Origin: Rahnella inusitata_A
GTDB lineage: Bacteria > Pseudomonadota > Gammaproteobacteria > Enterobacterales > Enterobacteriaceae
Reading direction: 5' to 3'
Assembly (NCBI RefSeq): GCF_965118895.1
Contig: NZ_CBCPJJ010000021.1
Location: forward strand, 179,929 to 243,928
Length of the DNA stretch: 64,000 bases
The notes beneath the pieces were generated by a model, which was not told the DNA's origin, ran no database searches, and saw only the letters and a program-made list of their open reading frames with translations. The number at the start of each line of letters is the position of its first letter. The first letter of the stretch is position 1. This document shows positions 41,957 to 50,858 of this stretch, in pieces. The translations under genes and the position numbers were made by a program.

Positions 41957-42745
41957 ATGCGTGATAAACAAAATAATGACAATTTGGTATTGAAAAGTAA
42001 GGAGCTTATAAGATTGGCTCAAACATTATCATATGATTACTTAGCCAGCTATCAGTTGAGGCGAGAGTTTAATATGAAAGCTTATTCATTCACGCAAAAA
42101 ATACAAAAAAACGTAAGTGAAAATTGCTTGACAATTGACGCTGGAGTGAGATTAATTCAGTCAGAAATAGACTCGCTTATAATGCAATCTAGAAAAGTGC
42201 AAACTGCAAGAACCGAGCAGTATGCTGCTGTCAGGTTGGAAAAAAAGAAAGATAGAATCAATGTGATTCTTGCTCAGGTGGGTTTTGTAGGTGGTGGAAC
42301 ACAGATATTTTCTGGTGGAGAAGTCTGTTTAGCAACTAGAGGGGTTCGATGTAAGACATGGGGAGTGCCACTGATACTTCATGGGGTAAACAACATGTGG
42401 GAAAATGGTTACTTTCTGCTGTTTAGAAAAAACTCTCCAGGTTGGATTAGAGAAGGTTATAGAAAAATAGCTGTGTACTCAGGAGTGAAGGAGGACGTAG
42501 GAGATTATGCCTATACTGTTGTTGATCTTTCGTTATCTGCTTATGGCGTTGGTCGGAAAATTTATAAACCGCGTGAGCACTCTTGGAGGCTTTGGGATGC
42601 TATGAATAACGATTACATTTTTGGTTGGAAGGAAATGGGAGTAGTACCTTTAATTTTTGAAGCTGCGGTTGATAGTTCTACTGCTTACACGGGCTATAGC
42701 CAATTCAAGGCGATTCGAGTGGGGAATAGTTTTGATAATAAATAA
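41957..42745 (+). CDS. DUF4225 domain protein, likely T6SS-linked toxin
   Basis: The 262-aa protein resembles the DUF4225 family in its C-terminal half: PLILHGVNNMWENGYFLLFR, GYRKIAVYSGVKEDVGDYAYTVVDLSLSAYGV (over two segments) and IFGWKEMGVVPLIFEAAVDSSTAY. The N-terminal part is helical (IQKNVSENCL..., LIQSEIDSL). No signal peptide. DUF4225 proteins are found near T6SS hcp/vgrG genes, and the next gene encodes a small membrane protein, the pattern of a toxin with immunity. Low GC content against the neighbours suggests transfer. Toxic activity is inference. Confidence 0.75.
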   Translation: MRDKQNNDNLVLKSKELIRLAQTLSYDYLASYQLRREFNMKAYSFTQKIQKNVSENCLTIDAGVRLIQSEIDSLIMQSRKVQTARTEQYAAVRLEKKKDRINVILAQVGFVGGGTQIFSGGEVCLATRGVRCKTWGVPLILHGVNNMWENGYFLLFRKNSPGWIREGYRKIAVYSGVKEDVGDYAYTVVDLSLSAYGVGRKIYKPREHSWRLWDAMNNDYIFGWKEMGVVPLIFEAAVDSSTAYTGYSQFKAIRVGNSFDNK

Positions 42746-43064
42746 TTCTAGCGACATTGTTATCAATACTTTTTCATATTGGCCCATACTGATTTATTTA
42801 TCTTTTTCAGTATTTCTTTGTGTTTTTCTCTATTATTTGAGGTTGTTTTCTCTTTCGTTAAGAAGTATTACTATTTTTACTATTACTGTTATTATCAATT
42901 TGAGTATTACATTTTCATATTTTTATGCTGGCATATATGGTAATGATTTTATAAGGTTGATAGATTTCGATAAGTACTCCTACTTACAGGATTGTTGTTT
43001 GTTTTTTTCATTTTTATATGCTTTATTAATTCCGCGTGCAAAAAATAATTTTAAATGGTGGTGA
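42732..43064 (+). CDS. Small multi-span membrane protein, possible immunity
   Basis: The frame overlaps the DUF4225 gene by 14 bases if it starts at the TTG at 42732, which has GGGGA a few bases upstream; other starts are possible. The 110-aa product has about three membrane helices (WPILIYLSFSVFLCVFLYYL, SITIFTITVIINLSITFSYF, CCLFFSFLYALLIP). Such small membrane proteins beside DUF4225 genes fit an immunity partner; not shown. Confidence 0.6.
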   Translation: MIINNSSDIVINTFSYWPILIYLSFSVFLCVFLYYLRLFSLSLRSITIFTITVIINLSITFSYFYAGIYGNDFIRLIDFDKYSYLQDCCLFFSFLYALLIPRAKNNFKWW

Positions 43065-43235
43065 GAATGGTTTTTTTGTATTTTAACTGGTTGGATTAAT
43101 TATATTCCCTGTCCCTGCGTTGATGAATTGGATTGAAATAATTCATTAAGCATACACTAATCCAGTTGGGTATGCTTGATGATTTATAACCTCATATTTT
43201 TTTGGGATAACTTTATAAAAGATATGGTGAGTTTT

Positions 43236-43715
43236 TTATAAAACTCTGTCATTCCATAAACTGTATGCACTTGTTCCAGCAGGTAGATGTTCCCAAGTTA
43301 TAGTTTCATAAGCAATAGATAATGTTTCATGAGGTTGCATGTCATTATTATTTAGAGTGTTAGGGAATATCACTTCAATATTGGTGATTCTTGCTTTAGT
43401 GAGTTTCACCTTATAAAATAACTCATTAATTCCAAACTTGTTTAATCTGTAAATATCAAAATCACAATTTAATATCTCATTCTCTGAAACTGCTTTCCCA
43501 AGCAAAGGAGATGATTTATCGACAGGTTTAGTGAGAAAAATGGGGTGGTGATTGGCATTTTCGTCTCGAGAGATAGTATGCGACAACTCATAAACCATAA
43601 TCTGATCCAAGTGTGCGATCTGCGCCTTATTTCCTATCGAGTCCAGTGATGAACATCCTGCGGAAATCAGGCCCTGGGTCTGGCCGTTAAGGGTTAAATA
43701 AATAAGATTTGCCAT
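43236..43715 (-). CDS. Divergent Hcp-family protein (second TssD)
   Basis: The 159-aa protein has Hcp features: the start IYLTLNGQTQGLISAG and the C-terminal ETITWEHLPAGTSAYSLWNDR. It differs widely from the main Hcp at 63356 in the middle. It follows vasL by 17 bases at the end of the T6SS operon, and its base composition is AT-rich like the accessory genes to its left. It may load a specific effector such as the convergent DUF4225 protein. Confidence 0.85.
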   Translation of the reverse strand: MANLIYLTLNGQTQGLISAGCSSLDSIGNKAQIAHLDQIMVYELSHTISRDENANHHPIFLTKPVDKSSPLLGKAVSENEILNCDFDIYRLNKFGINELFYKVKLTKARITNIEVIFPNTLNNNDMQPHETLSIAYETITWEHLPAGTSAYSLWNDRVL

Positions 43716-43732
43716 GATATTATTCCTTTAGC

Positions 43733-45091
43733 TTATTCATGAGTGTTAACGTGATTATTTAACGATGAATCGATTTGGGAAATATCTCGGATTAATAAAT
43801 AGCGGCTGGATAATGCCTCCATCCTTTCATTTATTTGTTTCTCTAAGATTTGTGTATTCTGATTCTGTTTTTTGGCGTCTTCCAGCCGTGTTAACAGTAT
43901 TTCGAGCGGCGTTTCCTGATTCAGCAGGTTTTCGGCCTGATAGGCGACGGTTTTGAGATAAGAGAGCGTGATGCCTTCTTTACTTTTTTCGCGCTGCAAT
44001 AACAGCGCAGCGAACTCATGTAAATCCTGCTGAACCTGCATATAGCCGCGCAGCGTCGGGCTGTTGTCTGCGCGCAGTTTGATTGCTGCGTGCCAGCGGG
44101 CGGTAGCCTGCTGTTGCTGTTCATTTTCAGGCCAGACGGAGGCAGCGGTTTTTGTCAGATGCTCGCCGGTTTCCAGTGGTTGAAGTGGAGATACGTTCAG
44201 TAAACGGTCCAGACGCTGAGGGTATTCTTTCAACTCAGGGGATGTCAGCCAGAGTGCTGCGCCGCCCTGCGGGGTGTCGTTGACGATGGTGATTTTTTGC
44301 TGCAGCGGTGACACCTGCCACCACCATAATCCGCTGCATACTATGGCCGTGCAGGCGATACCCGCCAAAAATCCGCCAATTACCGGCATTCGTGAAGGGC
44401 GCTTTTTGTTTTCTGATCCGGTGAAATGGACTTCAACTTTCGGCGCCTGATGAGCGGGTTCCATGGAGGGCAGCGGCGAATATATTGGCTCAGTTTGAGC
44501 TGTTGGCTCTGGCATATAAACCAGCGTCGGCGAGACATAATGATAAGCCTGCGTGTTATGCGCCTGCTGTTCAGCCTCGGTACGTTTACGGATGTTTTGC
44601 ACAAAATAAAGCAGATTTTCTACCCGAGGGACACGCTTCAGTTCGACCTGCTGAAGCTTGTCGCAGATGAGTTGCAGAGTGCGTTCGGTGCGATACAGCA
44701 GCTGCAAGTCGCCGAGCGCCAGGGACGGATTTCTCCGCAGAATATTGCCGATGCGGGTGTTGAACCACTCCAGCATATCGCTGCGTGCCTGATAGTTTTG
44801 CGGCCAGAAGCGTTCCCATTCGGCGGTGATCAACCCCGCCAGCAGTTCGCATCCTTCACAAAAACCTGAGAGCCCGTTAAGTTTGGTGCGCGCCAGCGTG
44901 TAGTACGTTGCGGTGTGCAAATCAACGCCGTTACTTTTAAACAGCGTCAGCGCCAGCGATTCGACCAGCCGCCAGTTCACCTCCGGTTGCGTGGGATGAT
45001 TGGATTTGTTGATTTCTTCGCGGATGGCACTGAATTCCGGCAAAAAGCGCGGATCGTCGCCGATTTTAATAATGTGTGTATCGTCGTTCAT
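43733..45091 (-). CDS. vasL: T6SS protein VasL (ImpA N-terminal, membrane-anchored)
   Basis: A 452-aa protein with an ImpA N-terminal domain (first about 120 residues, WERFWPQNYQARSDMLEWFN), a central membrane helix (about residues 233-256, GGFLAGIACTAIVCSGLWWW) and a VasL C-terminal helical domain. This is the V. cholerae VasL architecture; related TagA proteins stop the sheath at the far membrane. It lies 41 bases downstream of tssM. Confidence 0.88.
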   Translation of the reverse strand: MNDDTHIIKIGDDPRFLPEFSAIREEINKSNHPTQPEVNWRLVESLALTLFKSNGVDLHTATYYTLARTKLNGLSGFCEGCELLAGLITAEWERFWPQNYQARSDMLEWFNTRIGNILRRNPSLALGDLQLLYRTERTLQLICDKLQQVELKRVPRVENLLYFVQNIRKRTEAEQQAHNTQAYHYVSPTLVYMPEPTAQTEPIYSPLPSMEPAHQAPKVEVHFTGSENKKRPSRMPVIGGFLAGIACTAIVCSGLWWWQVSPLQQKITIVNDTPQGGAALWLTSPELKEYPQRLDRLLNVSPLQPLETGEHLTKTAASVWPENEQQQQATARWHAAIKLRADNSPTLRGYMQVQQDLHEFAALLLQREKSKEGITLSYLKTVAYQAENLLNQETPLEILLTRLEDAKKQNQNTQILEKQINERMEALSSRYLLIRDISQIDSSLNNHVNTHE

Positions 45092-45132
45092 GTTTTTCCT
45101 TAATACCCCGGCATGGCTACCGGGGGTGATCC

Positions 45133-48100
45133 TTAATACAAGGTATCCGGCAGGGTGAACTCGCTGAAAAGGCCGCCGGTGAACGGGTTGTCTTGCGTAT
45201 CGAAATGCACGCGGTAAATCATGTAACCACCGTCGACGTTGAAACGGACGTCAAACGAACCGTCATCGACGTTGGTCAGGTTGCCGGCGTCGATCAGGCG
45301 GAACTGCGCCCACGGTCCTCTAAAGCTGATGCTGCGCGGCGATCCGCTGTCGTTGCCGACCAGCGTCAGTTTGCTTTCGGTACCGTCGCGCATGGTGTTT
45401 GGCCAGACCAGGTGCGCGGTATAGTTACGGCCGTGGCTGTAATCCAGCAGTTGCCCGTCCATGTTCAGGACGCTGCGGCGTTTGTTGGATGACAGTTCGG
45501 TGGTCTCGACAGCGTACTGAGTGCCGAGCGCGCTTTGCTGCGTAAAGAAGGTCTCACGGATTTTTTGTGCGGTGTCCAGCTGCTGCTGAACGTCGTCGCG
45601 GATCAGCACATCATCGTCTTCGCCCCACGTGAGTTTGTTCTCGATAAACAGCTTCAGGTTTTGCTGATAGAAACTGTCGAGCACGCCATCGGGTTTGAAG
45701 AAGCGGTTGAAGGCGTCGAGGGAGGCATCCTGCGTGGCGTCCGGGTTGAATGGATAGCGATCAGCCAGTTGCTCATTGAACGTTTTGACCACTTTGTCAT
45801 TCCACTCGACTTCCATGTAGTGAACGGCTTCGATCATCACCACGTGCCACGCCTGGTCGGCCAGCTTCCCGACCCAGCGATTGAGCGGTGCAGGCAGCGT
45901 TTTGGCCATCTGACGTGTGGCTAGGATCGGATCGCTGTTGTTCTGATCGAGCCGCATCTGCACGGCTTTCAACGCCGATTTACCCGGTACCGGCGAATTC
46001 TGGATCGCCAAAAGGTAGCGGTGCAGCTCGGTCAGTTGCTGATAAACCGCCTGTAACGTACTTTCTTTGTCTTTAGTCTCAGTGAGCACGCCGTTTTCCG
46101 GAGCAAATTCGCGGCTTAACCGCGTAAGCAGCTGGAAGTCGAGTGAAGACATCAGCGCTTCCCGCGCTTTGTCTGGCATGTTGGCCGGCGGTGGCGGGAG
46201 CTGCGTGTTATCCCGCAGCGTTTGCAGCGCACGATACAACGGCTGATCGCCGCTGATGATTTGCTCCAGTGCATCGGTAACTTCCTGCATATCCTCATAT
46301 TCACGGATATCCAGATTATTCATCCCTGCCTGCCAGGTCGCGGTGTAATCGCTCACGTATTGTTCGGTGATGTGACGCTGGATCTCTTCACGGTCGGTGT
46401 CACTGAATGTGACGTCTTTGGTGATGTTGAGTACCCAGCTGTCCAGCGCGGTGAGTTCTACCAGACTGTCGCGCTGCTTCACAAAATAGCTTTGCAGCCC
46501 GTAGCGGGTAAGGAACTGCGGTATCGCCAGATCTTCTTCTTTATTCGCCACAAAGACTTTATCGAAACTCGGCCCGATTTGATCCCGCAGGTTCAGATCG
46601 GCCGGCAGCAGGCCCTGCGCTTTCGATCTCAGGCTTTGATAAACCCGCTGATAAATAGAGAGTTTACTGAGCTCACGCTGTGCGGCAGCGACAGGTTTAT
46701 CGTAAGGAACGAAACGGCTTATCGCGTCGTTATCTGCGTTAACTCGCCGCGCATGCCAGTCGGTGTGATCCAGTGCGTAATCCAGATGTGACATCAGCTG
46801 CGTCTGAAGTCCGCGCTGGCCATGGAAATTTTCGCTCCAGCGTTGCGCCATGTATTGTTCGACGACTTTATTATCGCGGCCGCTTTTGTCTTCCAGCATG
46901 CGGATGACGCGAAGGACGGATAGCTTCTTTTCACTTCCCGGCGGCGCGGCGTTCAGGTCTTTTATCAGGCCGTTCAGCAGTGCCGGTAAAAAGCGCTGTT
47001 CGAGCAACTGCAGATAGGTTTTCTCGACATAAGGTCCGATTTTCACGCCCTGATACAGCGCCATGTCGGTGAGGGCGTTGTGTTCACGATAATCACCGTA
47101 GGCCAGCGTGGCGTCGCGCATCGGATTAAGTAAAGGAAGCTGAAGATTACCCAGCTCATCAATGCCCTGCGGCGGCGGAATATCCATAAAGGATTTTGCC
47201 TGCGCCAGCACGGTGACACCCGCGTGATAGTTGGAATTGTAGTAATGATGCCAGCCCGCGATGCAGGCTACGGCGGCGGCCGCGCCTATCGCGGAGAATA
47301 CGGTGCGGCGGCGACGCGTTTTACTTAGCCAGACGCTGTTTTCTCCGGCCAGATTCGGTTCCGCCAGCAACACTTGCGGAAACAGATCGCGGGTAAAATA
47401 GGGTTGGGTGACGACCATCGGCCACGAAGAGAGAGCAGTCTGACCCAGGCGATATTGAACGGCGGCGGACTGAATGAACATATCGTCAACCTGACCGCGC
47501 TGGAGCGAAGAGGTGAGATAAACCCCGCGCAGCATCACCGACATGTTATCGCCCGCAAGCAGACTGCTGAGTAATGCTTCCAGATGTTCGTTAATCCCGT
47601 GAATCTGGCGGTTAAAACTGAACAACATGCTGCGCTGGCTGGCTTCCACATGACTGAGTAACAGATCGGGGAGTGCCTGATTAAATCGCGCTATCCACTC
47701 CTGCCAGAACGTATGTAACTCATCGCGCCAGCGATCGTTATCGTGAGAACCTTCCGTAAAGGTGACTCCGAGAATGCTGTCGCGCTGTTGCTTATCCAGT
47801 GGCTGAAACAGCGGGGCGAAACCGTACAGCAAGTCCAGTTTAGTGAGGACAATATAGACCGGAAGCTCGCAGTGCAGCTGTTGGCGGATATCCTGCAGTC
47901 GCTGACGTAACACCGTCAGCTGACGCTCGCGCTGAGGTTTGGTGGCGGTCAGCAGTTCAGGCAAATCCAGTGAAAGAATAATGCCGTTCAGTGGCTGACG
48001 GGGACGGTTCTGACTCAACCAGCCGAGCCAGTGATTCCATAACCTGCTGTAAATATTAGCGTCTTCCTGACTGCTTACCGGCTGATCAATCAGAACACCG

Positions 48101-48675
48101 TTGATGTCAAAAATGACGGCATGTTCACCGACGTGCGGCCCAATGTGCCAGACGCCGGTGTTTTCGCCACGCACTTTCTCCGGTACATAAATCGTGTCGG
48201 AAGAATAACCTTCGCGCAGCAGCGTACTTTTGCCACTGTCCGCCGTACCTATGACGATGTACCACGGAAGATGATAAATGTAATTACGCCGCGCCAGATG
48301 TCGTTGCAATCGTAACAGCCAGTGATCGAGATGGCGCTGTTGCTGGTGGACTTCCAGACTCTGGGGATCTTTCTCATGCTGGCGCTGTTGTCGCTGCAAC
48401 GTTTCCAGATGCTGAAGGCGCTTGATTACCCGCCATGTTAGCCAGGCCAGGGCGATGAGCACCCAGACAGACGTCGCCAGCCAGCGGTTAGCCTGCGCAG
48501 CCAGCGGATGCTGTTGTCCAAGCGTCCATGACGGCCCCTTCCACCAGATCCAGACCAGTGATAACACCCAGCCGATGATCACTACGATCAGGGCGGAGAT
48601 TTTAAACCGCGGCATGGCAGGTTTGAGCGTGGGTTTTAATGCCCGGAGAAAGCCGGGCTTTGATATTTTGAACAC
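45133..48675 (-). CDS. tssM: T6SS membrane-complex protein TssM (IcmF/VasK)
   Basis: TssM spans the envelope as the core of the TssJLM membrane complex. The 1180-aa protein has N-terminal membrane helices (about residues 27-45 and 64-83), a cytoplasmic NTPase domain with Walker A GTADSGKST (residues 143-151), a third helix (about residues 463-480) and a long periplasmic part ending with the TssJ-binding region. Length and order are normal. It lies between tssA and vasL. Confidence 0.96.
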   Translation of the reverse strand: MFKISKPGFLRALKPTLKPAMPRFKISALIVVIIGWVLSLVWIWWKGPSWTLGQQHPLAAQANRWLATSVWVLIALAWLTWRVIKRLQHLETLQRQQRQHEKDPQSLEVHQQQRHLDHWLLRLQRHLARRNYIYHLPWYIVIGTADSGKSTLLREGYSSDTIYVPEKVRGENTGVWHIGPHVGEHAVIFDINGVLIDQPVSSQEDANIYSRLWNHWLGWLSQNRPRQPLNGIILSLDLPELLTATKPQRERQLTVLRQRLQDIRQQLHCELPVYIVLTKLDLLYGFAPLFQPLDKQQRDSILGVTFTEGSHDNDRWRDELHTFWQEWIARFNQALPDLLLSHVEASQRSMLFSFNRQIHGINEHLEALLSSLLAGDNMSVMLRGVYLTSSLQRGQVDDMFIQSAAVQYRLGQTALSSWPMVVTQPYFTRDLFPQVLLAEPNLAGENSVWLSKTRRRRTVFSAIGAAAAVACIAGWHHYYNSNYHAGVTVLAQAKSFMDIPPPQGIDELGNLQLPLLNPMRDATLAYGDYREHNALTDMALYQGVKIGPYVEKTYLQLLEQRFLPALLNGLIKDLNAAPPGSEKKLSVLRVIRMLEDKSGRDNKVVEQYMAQRWSENFHGQRGLQTQLMSHLDYALDHTDWHARRVNADNDAISRFVPYDKPVAAAQRELSKLSIYQRVYQSLRSKAQGLLPADLNLRDQIGPSFDKVFVANKEEDLAIPQFLTRYGLQSYFVKQRDSLVELTALDSWVLNITKDVTFSDTDREEIQRHITEQYVSDYTATWQAGMNNLDIREYEDMQEVTDALEQIISGDQPLYRALQTLRDNTQLPPPPANMPDKAREALMSSLDFQLLTRLSREFAPENGVLTETKDKESTLQAVYQQLTELHRYLLAIQNSPVPGKSALKAVQMRLDQNNSDPILATRQMAKTLPAPLNRWVGKLADQAWHVVMIEAVHYMEVEWNDKVVKTFNEQLADRYPFNPDATQDASLDAFNRFFKPDGVLDSFYQQNLKLFIENKLTWGEDDDVLIRDDVQQQLDTAQKIRETFFTQQSALGTQYAVETTELSSNKRRSVLNMDGQLLDYSHGRNYTAHLVWPNTMRDGTESKLTLVGNDSGSPRSISFRGPWAQFRLIDAGNLTNVDDGSFDVRFNVDGGYMIYRVHFDTQDNPFTGGLFSEFTLPDTLY

Positions 48676-48695
48676 AATTAAACTCCTGTTTTACT

Positions 48696-50123
48696 TCACT
48701 GGTCCGTCGTGATTTTTTCTTCTAATTGTTCAAGCAACGCCGGTTCCCAGTCGGGTAAGGTTGTCTGGCGTGCGGTCTGGTGCAGAGTTTTGTATTGCTG
48801 AAACGCGGATGCGGCCATACCGGCTTTTTCGAGGAGCTGCGCGCCGAGATATTGACGGTAAAACAGCTGGCGCGGTTCAGGAGAGTGTTGCTGAAGCTGG
48901 TCAAGAAGGTGTAACGCCGGTGCCAGCCCCTGGTCGGAGAAACACTGCCAGACACTGTTGGTTTCATCATCATGCGCTGCCGATACGCCCGAAACGGCTT
49001 TCGAGGCCATATCTTCGTCCAGCCAGTCCCGGGTCTGCCCGCACAAAAAGGGCGTGAGATCGGTAAAGTACAAGTTCCTTAGTACCGGGATGCGATCGAT
49101 GAAAAGATGGAGTTCATCGCGGATCGCTGCGGCTGTTTCCGCGTAGCCCAGCTGGCTGGCGATGCGGGCTGAAAGGCAATGCCCGTCAAACCAATAGGGT
49201 GCCAGCAACAGGCTTTTTTCGACCTGCTCCCAGAATTCATGATTTGCCGTGGGCAGTCTGGCCTGATAATCCGCCATCATATCCAACGGAAAGGCCGCCA
49301 GTGAGGTTCGCCCGCCGTTTTCAGCCTGCGGCGCAGATGTGATGTTTTGCCAGAGGGCATGACGGCGAAGACGGTATCCGGTTGTACTCTGCGGATGGCG
49401 TTCGCAAAGCACGTCTGCGACTTTCAGCAACGTCTGGCGCCATGATTTGTCGTCATGAGTTTCTACGTTAACCGTGACGATCGGGTGCGCATTTTGGGTC
49501 TGGCTGATGTCGCCATTTTCACCTCCAGTCTGTGACTGCGCAGGCGTTTCCTGTCGGAGGACGGCCTCTGCGGCCTGCTCCTGAACACGGCGTTGATAGA
49601 GCAAAAAGAGTTCGTCAGCTGCTTCTGCCAGTAACTCGTTTTCTGCTTTTCTCCAAAGTCGCGCCAGATGAGCAAACGCCTCCAGCATCGCCTCCCGCTG
49701 TGCCTGATCGGCATCGTCGGCAAAGCTGACGGCCGTCGTCTCAAAGCGTTTAATGACCTGCTGTGCAAAGCGATTTTTATGGGCAATTTTTTGCGGCCAC
49801 GCAGGCACCCAAAATTGTTCGATGTATTGGGTCAGCAGTTGCACGGCCAGAAGAAGCCCGGCCGCTTTGCCACCATGTTGCAGTGTGCGCAGCAGATGAA
49901 CCATCAGGCGAAAATCTTTGCTTTCTGTTGCCAGTAATTTCAATGCTTTGTGCTGAATTTCTGCGATGTCGAGCTGGCCGTGCGTCAGCGATCCCAGCTT
50001 GACCATTTCGCTGTCAATAAACTCCCAGTCTGGATCGGTTTCGCTGATTGCACAGCCGATCTTCTCTTGCGGTAGTGAAGCCAGAACCTGCCCGTGCCAT
50101 GTTCCTGATGTCTGTATATCCAT
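48696..50123 (-). CDS. tssA: T6SS baseplate/tail assembly protein TssA (VasJ)
   Basis: A 475-aa TssA with the ImpA N-terminal domain (IEQFWVPAWPQKIAHKNRFA region) and a VasJ-type C-terminal domain that forms the oligomeric ring. TssA primes baseplate and sheath assembly. Its position, between vasI and tssM, is the V. cholerae order. Confidence 0.93.
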   Translation of the reverse strand: MDIQTSGTWHGQVLASLPQEKIGCAISETDPDWEFIDSEMVKLGSLTHGQLDIAEIQHKALKLLATESKDFRLMVHLLRTLQHGGKAAGLLLAVQLLTQYIEQFWVPAWPQKIAHKNRFAQQVIKRFETTAVSFADDADQAQREAMLEAFAHLARLWRKAENELLAEAADELFLLYQRRVQEQAAEAVLRQETPAQSQTGGENGDISQTQNAHPIVTVNVETHDDKSWRQTLLKVADVLCERHPQSTTGYRLRRHALWQNITSAPQAENGGRTSLAAFPLDMMADYQARLPTANHEFWEQVEKSLLLAPYWFDGHCLSARIASQLGYAETAAAIRDELHLFIDRIPVLRNLYFTDLTPFLCGQTRDWLDEDMASKAVSGVSAAHDDETNSVWQCFSDQGLAPALHLLDQLQQHSPEPRQLFYRQYLGAQLLEKAGMAASAFQQYKTLHQTARQTTLPDWEPALLEQLEEKITTDQ

Positions 50124-50150
50124 GAAAATTCCCTTTAAAAATCGGTGGAA

Positions 50151-50858
50151 CTAGTCGGCCCAGTGGCAGGCAACTCTCATTGGCAAGAGCGTTTTTTCCA
50201 GTTCACTGATATTGAACGTCAGTGAAGGAACCGCCGTGTTTCTGCTGGCTGATGCGCCCTGAGTTGGCGTGTTAAATGCCACCGTCAGCGTTTTCGCACC
50301 GAAGAGTTGTTTAATCTCATCAATACCCGGAAGACCCCGGCTGGATTCCAGCAACGAGTCGTTTTCGCGCAGAAACCAATGGGCATTGATGTGAATTTTC
50401 TCTGTAATCATCATCAGCTCCGGTTGGCCGTTGAGCGGTTTAGGTAATGCGATTTGCATACGGGTGATGTTGTCGATGCAGCTGAACATCAGCACCGGCC
50501 GGGGAGGAAGGCTCCCCAGCGCTGGCGTAGTGATCACCACTGAAGGACGTTCACTTTCGGTTTGCCGGGTAAGGAACTGCGTCGAGTGGTCGTCCCTCTG
50601 TGCTTCCTGAGCGAATGCCCGCTGCCAGGCCTCGCCCTGAACCTGCGCCTTGACCAGCGCGCCGGAAAAGTCTGGGTACGCCGGGACCAGCAGGCGGTCA
50701 TAGCAGTCGAGGCGCTCAAGGGGCGCAGGCTCAATCCTGCAGGCGTTCATCGCCTGAAGCGTTGATTCTGCCGGGCTCAGGTCCGGCTCAGAGATTTCGC
50801 AGAATGCCTGCCCTGAGACAAAGGGCAGCAACAGGCAGGCCAGCATCACTCCACGCAT
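50151..50858 (-). CDS. vasI: T6SS-associated protein VasI
   Basis: The 235-aa protein has a signal peptide (LACLLLPFVSGQAFC) and matches the VasI/TagO family: AMNACRIEPAPLERLDCYDRL in the first part and MFSCIDNITRMQIALPKPL later. It is an exported accessory protein of unsettled function. Its start lies inside the last 13 bases of clpV, so they are coupled; no vasH lies between them. Confidence 0.9.
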   Translation of the reverse strand: MRGVMLACLLLPFVSGQAFCEISEPDLSPAESTLQAMNACRIEPAPLERLDCYDRLLVPAYPDFSGALVKAQVQGEAWQRAFAQEAQRDDHSTQFLTRQTESERPSVVITTPALGSLPPRPVLMFSCIDNITRMQIALPKPLNGQPELMMITEKIHINAHWFLRENDSLLESSRGLPGIDEIKQLFGAKTLTVAFNTPTQGASASRNTAVPSLTFNISELEKTLLPMRVACHWAD

